A stretch of 64,000 nt of DNA from Artemia franciscana (taxonomy: Eukaryota; Arthropoda; Branchiopoda; Anostraca; Artemiidae). Location: the NCBI RefSeq assembly GCF_032884065.1, contig NC_088868.1:1796001-1860000 (forward strand), read 5' to 3'. Positions 8,937 through 22,436 of the stretch are shown piece by piece (within the stretch, counting starts at the first letter, position 1; every line of letters begins with the position of its first letter). Made by a program: the position numbers and the translations under genes. The notes beneath the pieces are model-generated. The model did not search any database. It was given only the letters and a program-made list of their open reading frames with translations, and was not told the origin of the DNA.

Positions 8937-11931
8937 CGGACATGAATCACTATTCCCACCCAGCCCCCCTTTCCCAGCACCTTACGAAACCCCAGCCCAT
9001 TCGTTTTATCCCTCGTGCCTACCCTGTAAACTTGACTCAGGTCTGAGACTTTTTCCGTCCAATAATTGTCATATAATAAGTCCTCGTGCTTCGTCCATAT
9101 CCTTGCCCGTCCCCCCAAATCCAAATCCCCAAAGCAAATCCTTCCCTTACCCCTCTTCTCCAAAGCATAATAAAATTAACTTAAAACCCTACCCCCCAGG
9201 AAATTCTCAAACCCATCAAGTTTCCCTGTCGCGATTCCCCAATCGGTTTGTTTTTCCTAAGCTTTTAGTTACTAATGCTGAAAGTCTTGATTTTGAAAAG
9301 CTTACTGAACTCGAGATGGTTTCAGAATCACATTTGATAGATATTATAGCTGTTACTGAAGTTCAATCCCATGACCCAGGGTCCCTACACCTGACAAATT
9401 ATTCAGAGTTTATTAAACTCCGTCCTTCAGACCACCCACTCGGGAAAAAAGGTGGCGGAGTTCTGTTTTTTACTAAGAGTCACCTTTACCCAAAGGTTAT
9501 TCAAGTCCCTAACTTATCCGAGTATGATGAAATCCTCTGGCTAAGTGTTAGACCAAAAGTACTCCTTCGTCCATTTAGTATTATTGTAATAGCTGTTTTC
9601 TATTACTCCCCAAATCAAAATATCGAGTCAAAACGTAATTTTATCCAGCAATTACAGGCAAGTGCTGATTTTGTTATTTCTAAGTACCCCAATGCTGGTC
9701 TTTTTTTAGTTGGCGATGCCAACGACCTTAAAATGGATTCCTTTTGTGCTTCACTTAAAGTAAAGCAAATTGTTAAAACACCGACGACTCCGGGAAATAC
9801 CTCTCTTGATGTTATTTTAACTAATATGTATAATTTTTACACCCCTCCCTCAACTTTGCCCCCATTAGGTGGGAGTTATCATCTTCCCATTCTTTTGTCC
9901 CCCTCCTCAACTTTTAAGCATACTTTCTCAAAGACTTATAGCACTTACCGCCCCCTTCAAAATTCTTGTCTTCTTTCTTTTGGTATGTGGCTGAGTACTG
10001 AAGATTGGTCCGACATTTATAGCTTACAAAACCTTGATGAGAAAACAGCCACGTTTCATAAAAAGCTAATTGATAAATATCAAATTTGTTTCCCAGGAAA
10101 AAGGTTTAAAAGGTGCTCAAGTGACAAACCCTTTATTAATCAAACAATAAAAACACTAATTAGAACCAAATTGAAGCTGTTTAAGAATGGTAAACTCGAT
10201 CAAGCCAATATATTAAGAAAATCAATTAAAAGAGAAATTCGTAAATTGGCACGATCATACTACAAAAATAAGATCGAAGAATTGTTCACTAATAAGCCAA
10301 AAAACTGGTATTCCGAGGTTAAAAAGCTATTTGGCAGGAGTCTTGACCAGCATAATTTCAACTTACCAGAGCCCTGATGTTACTGCAAATAGTCTAAATA
10401 AATTTCTCGCTTCCATTGTCCAGAGCCTTCCAGCATTGCCAATCCAATTATCAACAGGAGCCCCATCCCCTCTTTTCCCGACTGTTTTCCCGTCTGAGAT
10501 TGAAAGAAGAATTAATAAACTAAGAAAGACAAGTGTTTGTCCTTTGGATATCCCATTTCCTCTTATTAGAGCCTTCGGTGACTTCCTGTCTAAGCCCTTG
10601 TCTGTCCTGTTTAACGAAATTACTAAGTCTGGGCAAATTCCAACAATTTGGAAACAGGGTTTTATTACCCCTTTGAAAAAGAAAAACGGAAAGCCGTTTC
10701 GTTTTTTGATGGCGTTCGACCTATTACGCTTACTCCTATTTTTTCAAAATTGTATGAAGGATTCCTTGCAGATTTGCTAAAGGAAAAAATCCTACCTCTT
10801 ACTGACCTGAAACAATTTGGAAACCTAAAATCAACTTCTACTTCCCACTATCTCGTTTCTCTTATTGACCACATCGGGAAAATCCTCGAAAAACCTAATT
10901 CCTGGCTAAGCTTAATTTCTATTGACCTTCAGAAAGCCTTTGACCTTGTTAACCACAATATTTTAATTGAGAAACTAGAAAGCGAGTTCAATATCGATCC
11001 CTTACTGGTAAAATTGGTTGCCTCCTTTTTAACAAATAGATCACAGGTGGTTAAATACCAGAACCATTACTCAAATCCTCTCCCTATCTACAATGGCATA
11101 CCCCAAGGAACTCTCCTAGGCCCCCTCCTTTTTTCAGTCATGGTTAACAGCCTTGCGAAGGAAGTTCCTGACCGTTGGAAATTTGTTGATGACCTAACGA
11201 TTGTTGAAAGTTGCTTCAGAAATTTACTAAGTGACCCTATGAGTATTCTCAATGAAATTGGAAGTGAGGCTTTGGACCTAAATATGACCGTAAGCCCCTC
11301 TAAGTCCATGATAATGCCGATTTGTTTCCTCAAATCCTCGCCCTGTTTTCTTATCCCTATCCCTCCTGAAATTTATGCATCCTCGGTTAAATTACTTGGA
11401 GTCACAATTTCTTCAAATTTAAAGTGGGATATCCACGTTAAAGATATTATCCATAAAGCTAATGCGTCTATCGCCCTCCTTAAGCTCCTAAATAAATATA
11501 GCGTCCCCCCTTCTCACTCCTTAAGGTTGTACACGTCTTTTGTCCGTCCGCATCTTAAATATGCTTGTCCAGTTTGGCACCCTGGCATCTCCCATGAAGA
11601 ATCAGACAAAATTGAGTCAATCCAAAAAAGAGCCTTGCGAATAATTTTCAAAGAAGGCAAGGTGCCTTACTCTCTGCTCCTAAAAAAAGCTAGTTTGGAA
11701 ACCCTTGAGCGAAGGAGGTCGTCGTTGTGCCTCCGTTTTTCAATAAATGCAATAACGAACCCTCGGACGGCAAGTATTTTCCCCAAACGTCACTCACCAT
11801 CCAGATTACGACAGCCTCGAGCTGTTTCTGAGCCTATCCCAGTTTTGTCTCCCATTCGCTGCGTTACATCCAGATATGAAAAAACCTTTGTCCCCTTCAT
11901 CACAAAAAAAATAAATAAAATAGCCAACTAG
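8698..11931 (+). pseudogene. retrotransposon ORF2: APE endonuclease and reverse transcriptase, two frameshifts
   Basis: The frame is open from 8698 and overlaps ORF1 by 239 bases; its first ATG is at 9103. An apurinic-type endonuclease covers about 9260-9930 (AVTEVQS, LFLVGDAND where GDFN is usual, TSLDVILTN, SYHLPI where SDH is usual). Reverse transcriptase blocks follow: VRPITLTPIFSK, SIDLQKAFDLVNHN, GIPQGTLLGPLLFS, KFVDDLTIV, and the thumb-side YACPVWHPG and IQKRALRI. The reading frame shifts near 10365-10378 and again at a T6 run (10702-10707). Otherwise it is free of stops, so the copy is young or the shifts are sequence errors. It would nick the target and copy the element RNA into the nick. 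Confidence 0.92.
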
Positions 11932-12361
11932 TTTCTCCTCCCCCCTTTTTTTTCGTGAGGTGCTTTAGGTCGTTACACTAATTTGCTTGCCTCCCGCTGT
12001 TTTGGTTTAGTTTCCCTTTTAATTCATATGTGTTTTTCGTGTGTTTTATGCTTCGTTCTTTTTTTTGTGAGTTTTTGGACTTTGTTTTTTAGTCCCCTTT
12101 AATTTGTAGATATATATGTTTATTTCTTGTTCATTTCTGTGTTATTATACTTTTATCGTCCCCTTTCCTTTTTTTTCCGACTTATATATTTTTTTATTTA
12201 TTTTTTTTTAATCATAATTTGATTATTTATTATTATTAGCTTTGTGTTTTTTGCTTTGTTTGTTTTATTAGTCGACTCCGAAGTCCGAATTCGGCCCTTT
12301 GAGGGCTTGTGATAGTGATTTTTTCGAAATAAATATCTTGTCTTATCTTATCTCTTATCTT

Positions 12362-12889
12362 CGATTAAATTTTTTATTATTTGGAACTTTTGCAAATATC
12401 TGCCATTTTTTGTGTGCTCAAAAGCTGTTGTCAGATAAGGAAAATCAAACAATTTTTGAAAATGGTCAAATTTTTTGAATCCAAAGTGAATTATTGAGGC
12501 TGCTCTTTTAGCATGAACAATGAATATGATTATTGGCAGATAATAAGAGATTTAAACTTTAGGTAAGGATTTTTTTTTTCCGAGGGGAATTATCCCAACA
12601 ATATCCCAACAAATACTATATTTAACAACAGGCCACATACATAATTTACATCCCTTGCTCTGAGGCCTGTGGGGGTTGAAACCCCTATCATGATCAGAGA
12701 CAACGTTGGCGGCCTTCCACTTTTGTTGAACAAAATAGCTATCCCAAATTTGGTATTGAATGTATCTACAGAATAGTATGTATCTGCTTGGAATGTATCT
12801 GCTCGGGATCGGGCCTACTTTCACTCTAGTTTTTCCTCTTAAAAGTAGTATGCACATAGTACATTTTGTTGCTTTGAAATCTGTCACAA
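12362..12889. other. no gene seen
   Basis: A 111-codon minus-strand frame (12552-12887) contains a tiny internal repeat (IPSRYIPSRYI) and matches nothing I know. I regard it as chance. Confidence 0.5.
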
Positions 12890-14275
12890 CACACCCTGGA
12901 AGTTCTAGCTAATTAATGTGAGTCGTTCGTGAGATATAATCATTACATCTCCCTCAACATACGCTGAAATTTTCAAATTGATACCTTAAACAGTTCCTGA
13001 GGCCTTGCTGATTCGTCGTTTTTACAACCTGTGTGCTCATGGTGGCTTTTGATTTAGTTCAACATTGTATCAACATTCCCAAAAGTTTTGTTAGTACCTC
13101 TAGTTTGGAGGAAGTAGTAGCACTGGTAATAATAGTATCTGTGGTTGTTGTTGCAACTAAATTAATAGTAACCTTAGGTTTTTAGCAGTAATAGTGGTAG
13201 CAGCAGAACCAGTAACAGCAGTAGAAGTAGTAGCAAAAGTAGTAATAGCAATAATGTTAGTAGAAGTATAAGTAGAAGGTTGCAAATGTTGCCTCTTAGC
13301 TAGTCAAACCTCCCTCACAGTATGCCCTATAAGTTTCAACCTCATACACTTGGTAATTCTTTAGATATGGCTTGTAGATCCTATTGACAGTCTGCATAGA
13401 GACGGCTTGGTGTGGTTTAGTTCAGCTTCTTCCTCAATATTCTTTGAAAATTTTACCTTCGTACACTTAGCAATAGTTGCTCTTGTAGTCACAGTAGTAA
13501 TACTAGATGTAAGACTAGAATTGGTATTAGCAGTAATAGCCCTAGTACCAGTAGCATTAACATGGTACCTTTTGCAGTAGTGTAGGGTTCAACTTAATTC
13601 AGTTAGCCGTTGCTTAGATATGACCAACTTGACCTTTTGATAACTTGTATATCCATAGTATGTGTTAATTTAATTGAGCTTACCCCTAAAAACTTCCTGA
13701 AATTTACACTTTAGTACTCATTGCACATGTAGCACTTTAAATAAGAGTAGTAGTTGGAGTAGTTCTAATACTGCTAGCAGTTGTAGTATAAGCAGTGGTA
13801 GTAGTATTAATATTAGCTTACAAATTTTATGTCTTGGTTATTTGATCTTCTCCTTTGATCATCCCTTTGAGTTACAACTGAATATCCTGATCCAATCCCG
13901 AGATATGCTCCTTCGACAATCTGTTTGCACACAGGGTAATTTTATTTATTTCAAATTTCCCATGAAAATTTTCTCTGAATTTAATATTTACATCCTTAGC
14001 CATAAAATTACTAGTATCATGGTAGTTGTGAGAGCTGTTAGAGCAGTAGTAAAAGAAATAGTGTTGTGTTAGAAGCAGTAGTAACAGTAGTACCAGCAGT
14101 ATTAATAGTATAAGCACTATGCATATGGTGCCTTTTTTTAGTTGGCCATCCCCTCATAATAAAAGCCGCAAAAGCAGTAGTTGTAGCAGCATAAAGGGTA
14201 GCAGTGCTAGCTTTAGTAGCTGTATCGGTAGTAACAATGGTAGTAGTAGTGAAAGTACTACTTCAGTCTAAGCCG
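12890..14275 (+). repeat. composite tandem repeat with (AGT)n-like blocks, unit about 310 bp
   Basis: Four degenerate blocks of gtagtagcagtaat type (around 13110-13280, 13480-13560, 13740-13820, 14020-14250) alternate with 150-200 bp segments. Those segments share words such as tttagttcaac, the a/t-rich caatattc...gaaaatttt core and ttagtac. The whole reads as a diverged higher-order tandem repeat. No gene is seen. Confidence 0.65.
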
Positions 14276-14309
14276 TTGATAAAAAAATTCCTGTTTTTTT
14301 TTTCGTTTA

Positions 14310-16070
14310 TCAAACAGTTCGTGGTAAAGAACTGTAGTAAGGAGCGACCCGGCTCAATAGAAACCAAAACTCTAAAAAATGGAATTTTGATACAAATAGC
14401 TACATTAAAAGAATCGCATTTTAATGCTGATTTTAACTATATAAGTTTCATCAAGTTTAGTCTTACGTATCAAAAGCTACGAGCCTGAGAAAATTTGGGT
14501 TATTTCAGAAAATAGGGAGAAACACCCCCTACAAGTCACAGAATCTAAACGAAAATTACACCATCAAATTCAGCGTATCAGATAACCCTACTGTAGAAGT
14601 TTCAAGCTCCCATCTACAAAAATGTGGAAATTTGTATTTTTTGCCAGAAGGCAGATCACGTATGCGTGTTTATTTGTTTGTTGTTTTTTTTTCCCAGGGG
14701 TGATCGTATCGACCCAGTTGTCCTAGAATGTTACAAGAGGGCTCATTCTAACAAAAATGAAAAGTTCTAGTGCCCTTTTTAAGTGACTAAAAAAATTGAA
14801 GGGCACCTAGGCCCCCTCCCACGCTAATTATTTTCCCAAAGTCAACAGATAGCCATTTTATTCAGCGTAGTCGAAAAACCCTATGACTATTTCTTTGGAG
14901 ACGACTTACTCCTCCACAGTCCCCGTGGAAGGAGCTACAAGTTACAAACTTCGACCAGTGCTGGCATATGGTAATTGTTTTTGGGAAGTGTACAGGCGTT
15001 TTAAGGAGGATTTTTTGGTTGGAGGCAGGGGTTGAGAAGAGGGGGATATACTGGGGGAACTTTCCATCGAGGAATTTGTCATGGGGGAAGAAAATTTCCA
15101 TGAAGGGAGCGCAGGATTTACTAGCATTATTTAAAAAAACAATGAAAACATAAATACGAAAAAGTTTTTTTCAGCTGGAAGTAAGGAGCAGCATTAAAAC
15201 TTAAAATGAACATAAATTATTACCCATATGAGGGGCTCACCTTCTCTTAATACCTTGCTCTTTACGCTAAAGTATTTTTAGTAATGTCAACTATTTATTC
15301 TACGGCTTTTGTGATTCAGGGGCCATTGTTAATGAATTGGGATAAAATTTAAGATTTGGTGTATAGAAAGAGGTACTGACGAGGGGGCGAACCCTCTCAT
15401 ATGTGTAATAAAAACATGAGAATAAAAAATTCTTTACGTAAGCTAATTTATAAGTTATGTATATCTTTTACTAATAAAAAGATTCTTAAAAAATTAAAAT
15501 TTCTAGTTGCCTTTTTAATTAACCAAAACATTGGAGGGCAACTAGGCTTGCTCCCCACTCTTTTTTTCTCTAAATCATTAGATCAAAATTTTGAGACAGC
15601 CATTTAGCCAAACAAAAAAAAACAAAAAAACAAAAAAAAAGAATGCAAATTCCTCTGCGGAGAGCCAAAATCAAAACATGTATCGATTCAAAAACGTTCA
15701 GAAATTAAATAAAAAAAACAAGTTTTTTCAGCTGAAAGTAAGGAGCTACATTAAAACTTAAAACGAACAGAAATTACTTTGTATATGAAAGGGGCTGCTT
15801 CCTCATCAACGCCCCGCTCTTTACGCTAATTTTTTTTACTGTTTAAAAAGAAGAGTTGAGAGAAAGAGTTAAACTTTAGCGTAAAGAGCGGGGCGTTGAT
15901 GAGGAAGCAGCCCCTTTTATATACGAAGTAATTTCTGTTCGTTTTAAGTTTTAATGTCGCTCCTTACTTTCAGCTGAAAAAACTTGTTTTTTTTAATTTA
16001 ATTTCTGAACGTTTTTGAATCGATACATGTTTTGATTTTGACTCTCCGCAGAGGAATTTGCATTCTTTTT
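14310..16070 (+). repeat. modular hairpin element, copy A (plus orientation)
   Basis: It starts at A|TCAAACAGTTCG; the first 20 bases after TCAAA form the short palindrome cagttcgt-ggta-aagaactg, then tagtaaggagcgacccggctc. About 800 bases of shared non-coding body follow, then an internal foldback (about 15180-15420) and a long terminal palindrome (15634-16068). No frame above 100 codons and no transposase signature is present. The same sequence recurs in this window in both orientations. Confidence 0.9.
15634..16068. repeat. 435-bp near-perfect terminal palindrome of copy A
   Basis: Arms of about 200 bases run from aaaaagaatgcaaattcctc through the module aaaacttaaaacgaacagaa to ccccgctctttacgctaa and back, around a spacer of about 45 bases. 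The arms share variants absent from other copies, such as atgtatcgattc. Confidence 0.9.
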
Positions 16071-17035
<965 letters not shown>

Positions 17036-17040
17036 TTTTT

Positions 17041-17880
17041 GACATGTTGAGGGCCCCTGCAGGTCCATCAAAGTTAAAGAAGGACATAAATTATTCGATA
17101 ATAATAAAATAAAAATGTGTTACCATTATGGTATTACAAGGGTGTTGGAGTTTACCAAAAAAACAAGTTGAGTCAATAGTAAAAGAAAAATGAATAGAAT
17201 TTCTTAGTCCAAAAGTGTCTAAAATAGAGTGAAAAAGCAAGCTTTCTATTGGTATAAAAATGATAAATAAAGATGAGAATAGTTCTTTGAACCAAAAGTC
17301 ATGTCGAGGGCTCTTTGCTGTATCCTCGGAAAGGTAAAAAAAAAGACAACTTCTTCAATAGTATTAAATAAGGATTTCCTAGCATTATTGCGTTACATGA
17401 GTGCAAGTGTTAAAAAAAAATCATGTTTAATCGCTAGTTAAAGAAAAATAAATAAGATTGACGGTCCAAAAGTGCCTGAAATGAAGAGATGGGGATAGGC
17501 CCCTTATAGTTATGGAAATGTTTAGAAGATACAGGGCTTGTTCTGCAGCATAAAAGTCATCTTGGAGGGCCACTGCCAGTCTCCAAAGGTCAAAGAAGGA
17601 CATGAATTGTTCGATAAGAACAAAACATATATTTTATCATTATGGTGTTACAGTAGTGTAGGAGTTGGCAAAAAAAAATATATTGACTAGTAAAGGAAAA
17701 ACTGAATAGGATTTTCCGTCCAAAAGTGCCTGAAATAAAGTGATGGGGGAAGCCCGCTATAGGTATGAGAATGTTAAAGAAAGACAGGACTTGTTTTGTT
17801 ACCCAACAACCATTTTGGAGAGCCGCGATAGGTCTGGATAGGTCAAAGAAGCACAAATAAATTTTACAAAACAAAGTGGT
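17041..17880 (+). repeat. tandem repeat, unit about 257 bp, three copies plus a partial one
   Basis: Units begin at about 17042, 17299, 17558 and 17811 with gttgagggcccctgcagg-like words. They share gtcaaagaaggaca, aggagttggcaaaaaaa, aaaagtgcctgaaataaag and a closing catgtc or catctt. Divergence is high and no gene is seen. Confidence 0.85.
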
Positions 17881-18570
17881 ATCCAGAAAATCTTATTTGG
17901 GTATTGTTTTCGCAAGACAACGGTAAACATTCCTCATATTTATGTCTAAAAAGGTCAGAAATCATATGTTTTGCATGGGGTAAGATTCTTTTCGTATTCT
18001 AGAGGATTATAATAGTTGCAGATACCACGAGTACCCCGCTATCTTCCTATACAATCCCATACGTTGTCCATAGGAATTTGCTATGAGGAATCCAAGATAT
18101 GAATATACCGTGTGGAGCTCAGATTGTCCTAAGGTATCCACAGGGATTTACCTTGTAGATTGACCAAATGCTTTCAAACAACGTCCAAATTTTCAGTTTT
18201 TTTCTAATAAGCCCCTTTCCCTCCCAAAAAAATCAAACTAGAACCTTATATTAACAATAGAACCTCCAAGTCTGCTAAAATTATTCCTTAGTTTTACTCC
18301 CTAATCACTAATCAGTAATAAATATATGATTCGGATATAACCTCGTGATTATAACTTGAGCAGCCCCTAATAATGAAAACTTCAAGTTTAACAGATAAGC
18401 ATGTCAAAAAATTGAATAAATTTTTCATTTACTTTTTTCGGCAAATGAAGGTTGCGAATTGATGCTTAGACTAGTAAGCATCCATTGCGCTATGACTTGT
18501 TACCGTTCAAATAATTAATGGCTACTGCATTAAATATCAACTATCATGGGTTAAAATTCTCTCCTATTTT
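17881..18570. other. no gene seen
   Basis: Unique-looking AT-rich sequence. I searched it for the missing carbonic anhydrase C-terminal exon and found nothing convincing. Confidence 0.5.
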
Positions 18571-20290
18571 AGATTAAATAAAAAAACAAGTTTTTTCAAC
18601 TGAAAGTAAGGAGTGACATTAAAACTTAAAACGAACAGAAATTACTTCGTATATGAAAGGGGCCGCTTCCTCATCAACGCCCCGCTCTTTACGCTAAGTT
18701 TGACTCTTTCTCTCAACTCTTCTTCTTAAAACATTAAAAAACTTAAGCGTAAAGAGCGGGGCGTTGATGAGGAAGAACCCCCTTTCATATACGAAGTAAT
18801 TTCTGTTCTTTTTAAGTTTTAATGTCGCTCCTTACTTTCAGTTGAAAAAACTAGTTTTTTTTATTTAATTTCTGAATGGTTTTGAATCAATGCATGTTTT
18901 GATTTTGGCTCTCTGCAGATGAATAATTAAAATGAAATTTGCAATTTTTTTTTGTTTTTGGCTAAATGGCTTTCTCATATTTTCGATCGAATGATTTTGA
19001 GAAAAAAAGAGCGGGAGAGGAAGCCTAGCTGCCCTCCAATTTTTTCGTTAATTAAAAAGGCAACTAGAACTTTTAATTTTTTACGAATCTTTTTATTAGT
19101 AAAAGATATACGTAGCCTAACTTATAAACTAGCTTAAGTAAAGAATTTTTTATTCTCATATTTTTATTACACATATGAGTGGGTTCGCCCCCCTCTTCAG
19201 TACCTCTCTCTTTACACTAAATCTTAAATTTTGTCCCAATTCATTAAGAAGGACCCTGAATCACAGAAGCCGTAGAATAAATAGTTGACATTACTAAAAA
19301 TACTTTAGCGTAAAGAGAGAGGTATTAGGAGGAGGTGAGCCCCTCATGTGGGTAATAATTTCTGTTCGTTTTAAGTTTTAATGCTGCTCCTTACTTCCAG
19401 CTGAAATAAACTTTTTCATATATATTTTTTCATTGTTTTTTTTTTAATAATGCTAATAAATCCTGCGCTCCCTTCATGGAAATTTTCTTCCCCCATGACA
19501 AATTCCTCAATGGAAAGTTCCCTCAGTATATCCCCCTCTTCTCAACCCCTCCCCATAACCAAAAAATCCTCCTGAAAACAGCTGTACACTTCCCAATAGC
19601 CATTACTATATGTAAGCACTGGGCAAAGTTTTTAAATTGTAGCCCCTCCCACAGGGACTGTGGAGGTGTAAGTCGTTTCCAAAGACATAGTTATAAGATT
19701 TTTTATTACGTTGAATAAAATGGCTATCTCTGAATTTTGATTCGTTGACTTTGGGAAAATAGTTAGCGTGGGAGGGGGCCTAGATGCCCTCCAATTTTTT
19801 TGGTCACTTAAAAAGAGCACTAGAACTTTTCATTTCCGTTAGAATGAGCCCTCTGGCAACATTCTAGGACAACTGGGTCGATACGATCACCCCTGGGAAA
19901 AAGAAAAAGAAAAAAAAAACAAACAAATAAACACGCATCCGTGATCTGCATTCTGGAAAAAAATACAAAATTCCACATTTTTGTAGATAGGAGCTTGAAA
20001 CTTCTACAGTAGGGTTCTCGATACGCTGAATCTGATGGTGTAATTTTCATTAAGATTCTATAACTTTTAGGGGGTGTTTCCCCCTATTTTCTAAAATGAC
20101 ACAAATTTTCTCAGGCTCGTAACTTTTGGTGCGTAAGATTAAACTTGATGAAATTTATATAGTTAAAATCAGCATTAAAATGCAATAGTTTTGATGTAGC
20201 TATTGGTATGGAAATTCCATTTTTTAGAGTTCTGGTTTCTATTGAGCCGGGTCGCTCCTTACTACAGTTCGTTACCACGAACTGTTTGAT
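18571..20290 (-). repeat. modular hairpin element, copy B (minus orientation)
   Basis: It ends at the reverse complement of the 5' terminus (gagccgggtcgctccttactacagttcgttaccacgaactgtttga) and begins with the terminal palindrome (about 18575-18870, module centre ccccgctctttacgc). The body is colinear with copy A in reverse order. No coding capacity is seen. Confidence 0.9.
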
Positions 20291-20850
<560 letters not shown>

Positions 20851-21945
20851 TGTTTGTGTAAAACCTTAAGAATATTAGTAAGGCATCGCCTATGCAGTAA
20901 CCTTTAAGATTATAAGTCACTTAAGATGATGTCTAATTTACATAAATAGCTTCCAGGATCTTCCTTTTTTTTTAAGTTATACAACTGGCCTTGATGTTTA
21001 AGCTGTAATTTTCATTAAAAGGTGAAATGCCTATTCACCTCAGTCGTTAAGATAAAAAACAAATACACCTCAATATACAAAATTTAGGATTCTAATCTCT
21101 TTAAATTTTCAAATGTTCCAAATATTTCGTTTGTTAAATTCATTGTGACAGTGGTGTGAATTTACGAAAATATAATGAAGGTGATGGGGTTAAAATTTAT
21201 TTTTCTATGTCTAGTGTTGGACAGTTTTGTTGTTTTTTAGTTTCAAGGAGGATCAAAACCCCCTCTGCCCCCCAATTTACACCACGACGCGCTCAAGATA
21301 GCCTACATAAAGGGCTACATAAAGGGCCTACATAAGGACTCAGCAGCAGTTTAGTCATATTAAGGTAAAATGATTTTTTCAGCCACACAAATATGAGAAA
21401 TCGACACTTTTTTTCCTGACTCAAGATTTTTCTGAAACAACCTGTATTTATAATTACTATAAATATAACTTACCGGTTCTGACATGTAAGAAATCAGTTT
21501 CTTAATTAAATTAACGCAATGAGCGAAAATATTTCAATTACTTAAGAGTTATAATAAACTCCCTGTAATATCACAATATTTAGAAGCATGAATATAAAGA
21601 TTCGGAGCTGAGATTGTCTATGCAGGATTTAGACTCTTATTGATAGAAGGGCGTCACCAAGAGCTAAGAACCGTGTCTTGACCAAGATGGGACTAGGATT
21701 GCAAAAAGCCTCGTTCATACTGGAGGTCCCAGTCATACTGGAGGGACTTTTTTCTCTCTGGTTCTAAGAAGGCTTCAGCGCTTCTTGTTGGTCTCTGTCC
21801 TGCACTGGTAATCGGAGCCATTGCTTTTCCTGAGGCCAAAATAATTTCCATGATTTAAACAATACGAAAATTGAAAATTTGTCCATGTAGAAAATGAATG
21901 GAATAATTTTAGGAAAACAAATTTTGCTAATGGTTATGTTAGTCA
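20851..21945. other. no confident gene
   Basis: Mostly featureless. Minus-strand ctcag at about 21837 precedes a 21-codon frame ending in a stop, but it does not resemble the expected carbonic anhydrase C-terminus. A small duplicated word (gtc...catactggagg) lies at about 21715-21745. Confidence 0.45.
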
Positions 21946-22436
21946 ATGATGGTGTCTCAGGGAAGAAAGTTGGCAACGCAACGAATTGTAACGTTAGTAA
22001 CCAGTATGAAAGTAAAAGTTTTGATTAATGGCAAAAAAATGGCTTATAGAAAAGTGTATAAAGTATTAAACCATGAAACAAGTAGGTTTGAAACGGAGGC
22101 CATAGATAAAATTGCTAAGGACCTGCAAGTTGCACTAAAGTGTAATAGTAAAATGACACGTTCATAAATTGAGAGGGAGTAGTCAATCCTGACTTTCCCA
22201 GTTAGAGATGGGAACAAGGCTACACTTAGTCATAAGGAAATAGTTAAAGGGAGATTGGCAGAAAATTTTAAGAATTGGCTAAACTGGGATAGACTTTCAG
22301 AAAAAAGATTTAGATGAAAATGAAAAATTTTTACGATACCTTGGATGTGAAGTAGGATTGGTTTTGTGAGGAAGAACTAGTGAATATGCAAAAAAAATGT
22401 AATAAGGTGCCAGGAATATATAAATGACTAGAGATA
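21946..22436 (+). pseudogene. RTE-type retrotransposon relic, 5' segment
   Basis: Fragments RKVYKVLNHETSRFETEAID, then CNSKMTRS, RDGNKATLSHKEIVKGRLAE and FKNWLNWDRLSEK resemble the linker between endonuclease and reverse transcriptase in RTE-clade elements. Several stops and shifts interrupt it. The relic is cut at 22430-22436 (AGAGATA) by the CR1-like insertion and resumes at 24058. Confidence 0.65.

Larger units (their letters stand above)
7380..12361 (+). mobile_element. CR1-like non-LTR retrotransposon, nearly full length
   Basis: It has two reading frames (ORF1, then endonuclease plus reverse transcriptase), a 3' UTR of about 430 bases and a simple-sequence tail, tcttatcttatctcttatctt, at 12341-12361. 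There is no LTR and no poly(A). The domain order, PHD-bearing ORF1, FVDD reverse-transcriptase motif and short-unit tail all fit the CR1/L2 group. The right flank begins cgattaaattt; a matching left target duplication was not found, so the true 5' end is upstream of 7380. It is the best preserved mobile element of the window. Confidence 0.9.

Noticed and set aside
12552..12887. 111-codon minus-strand frame
   Set aside because: Low-complexity, with a tiny internal repeat and no family resemblance.
14862..15101. Recurrent 60-155 codon frames around the PLTNQKILLKTPVHFP phrase (also near 19476, 29672, 48253, 61694, 63575)
   Set aside because: All lie at the same place in the hairpin-element body, differ in frame integrity between copies, begin at different codons and show no conserved domain. 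I read them as chance openness of a repeated sequence.
21764..21976. Candidate C-terminal exon of the carbonic anhydrase after a ctcag acceptor
   Set aside because: The encoded EKQWLRLPVQDRDQQ lacks the expected F-R-x-L start and N-x-R-P-x-Q segment, and the site lies within the flank of the RTE nest.
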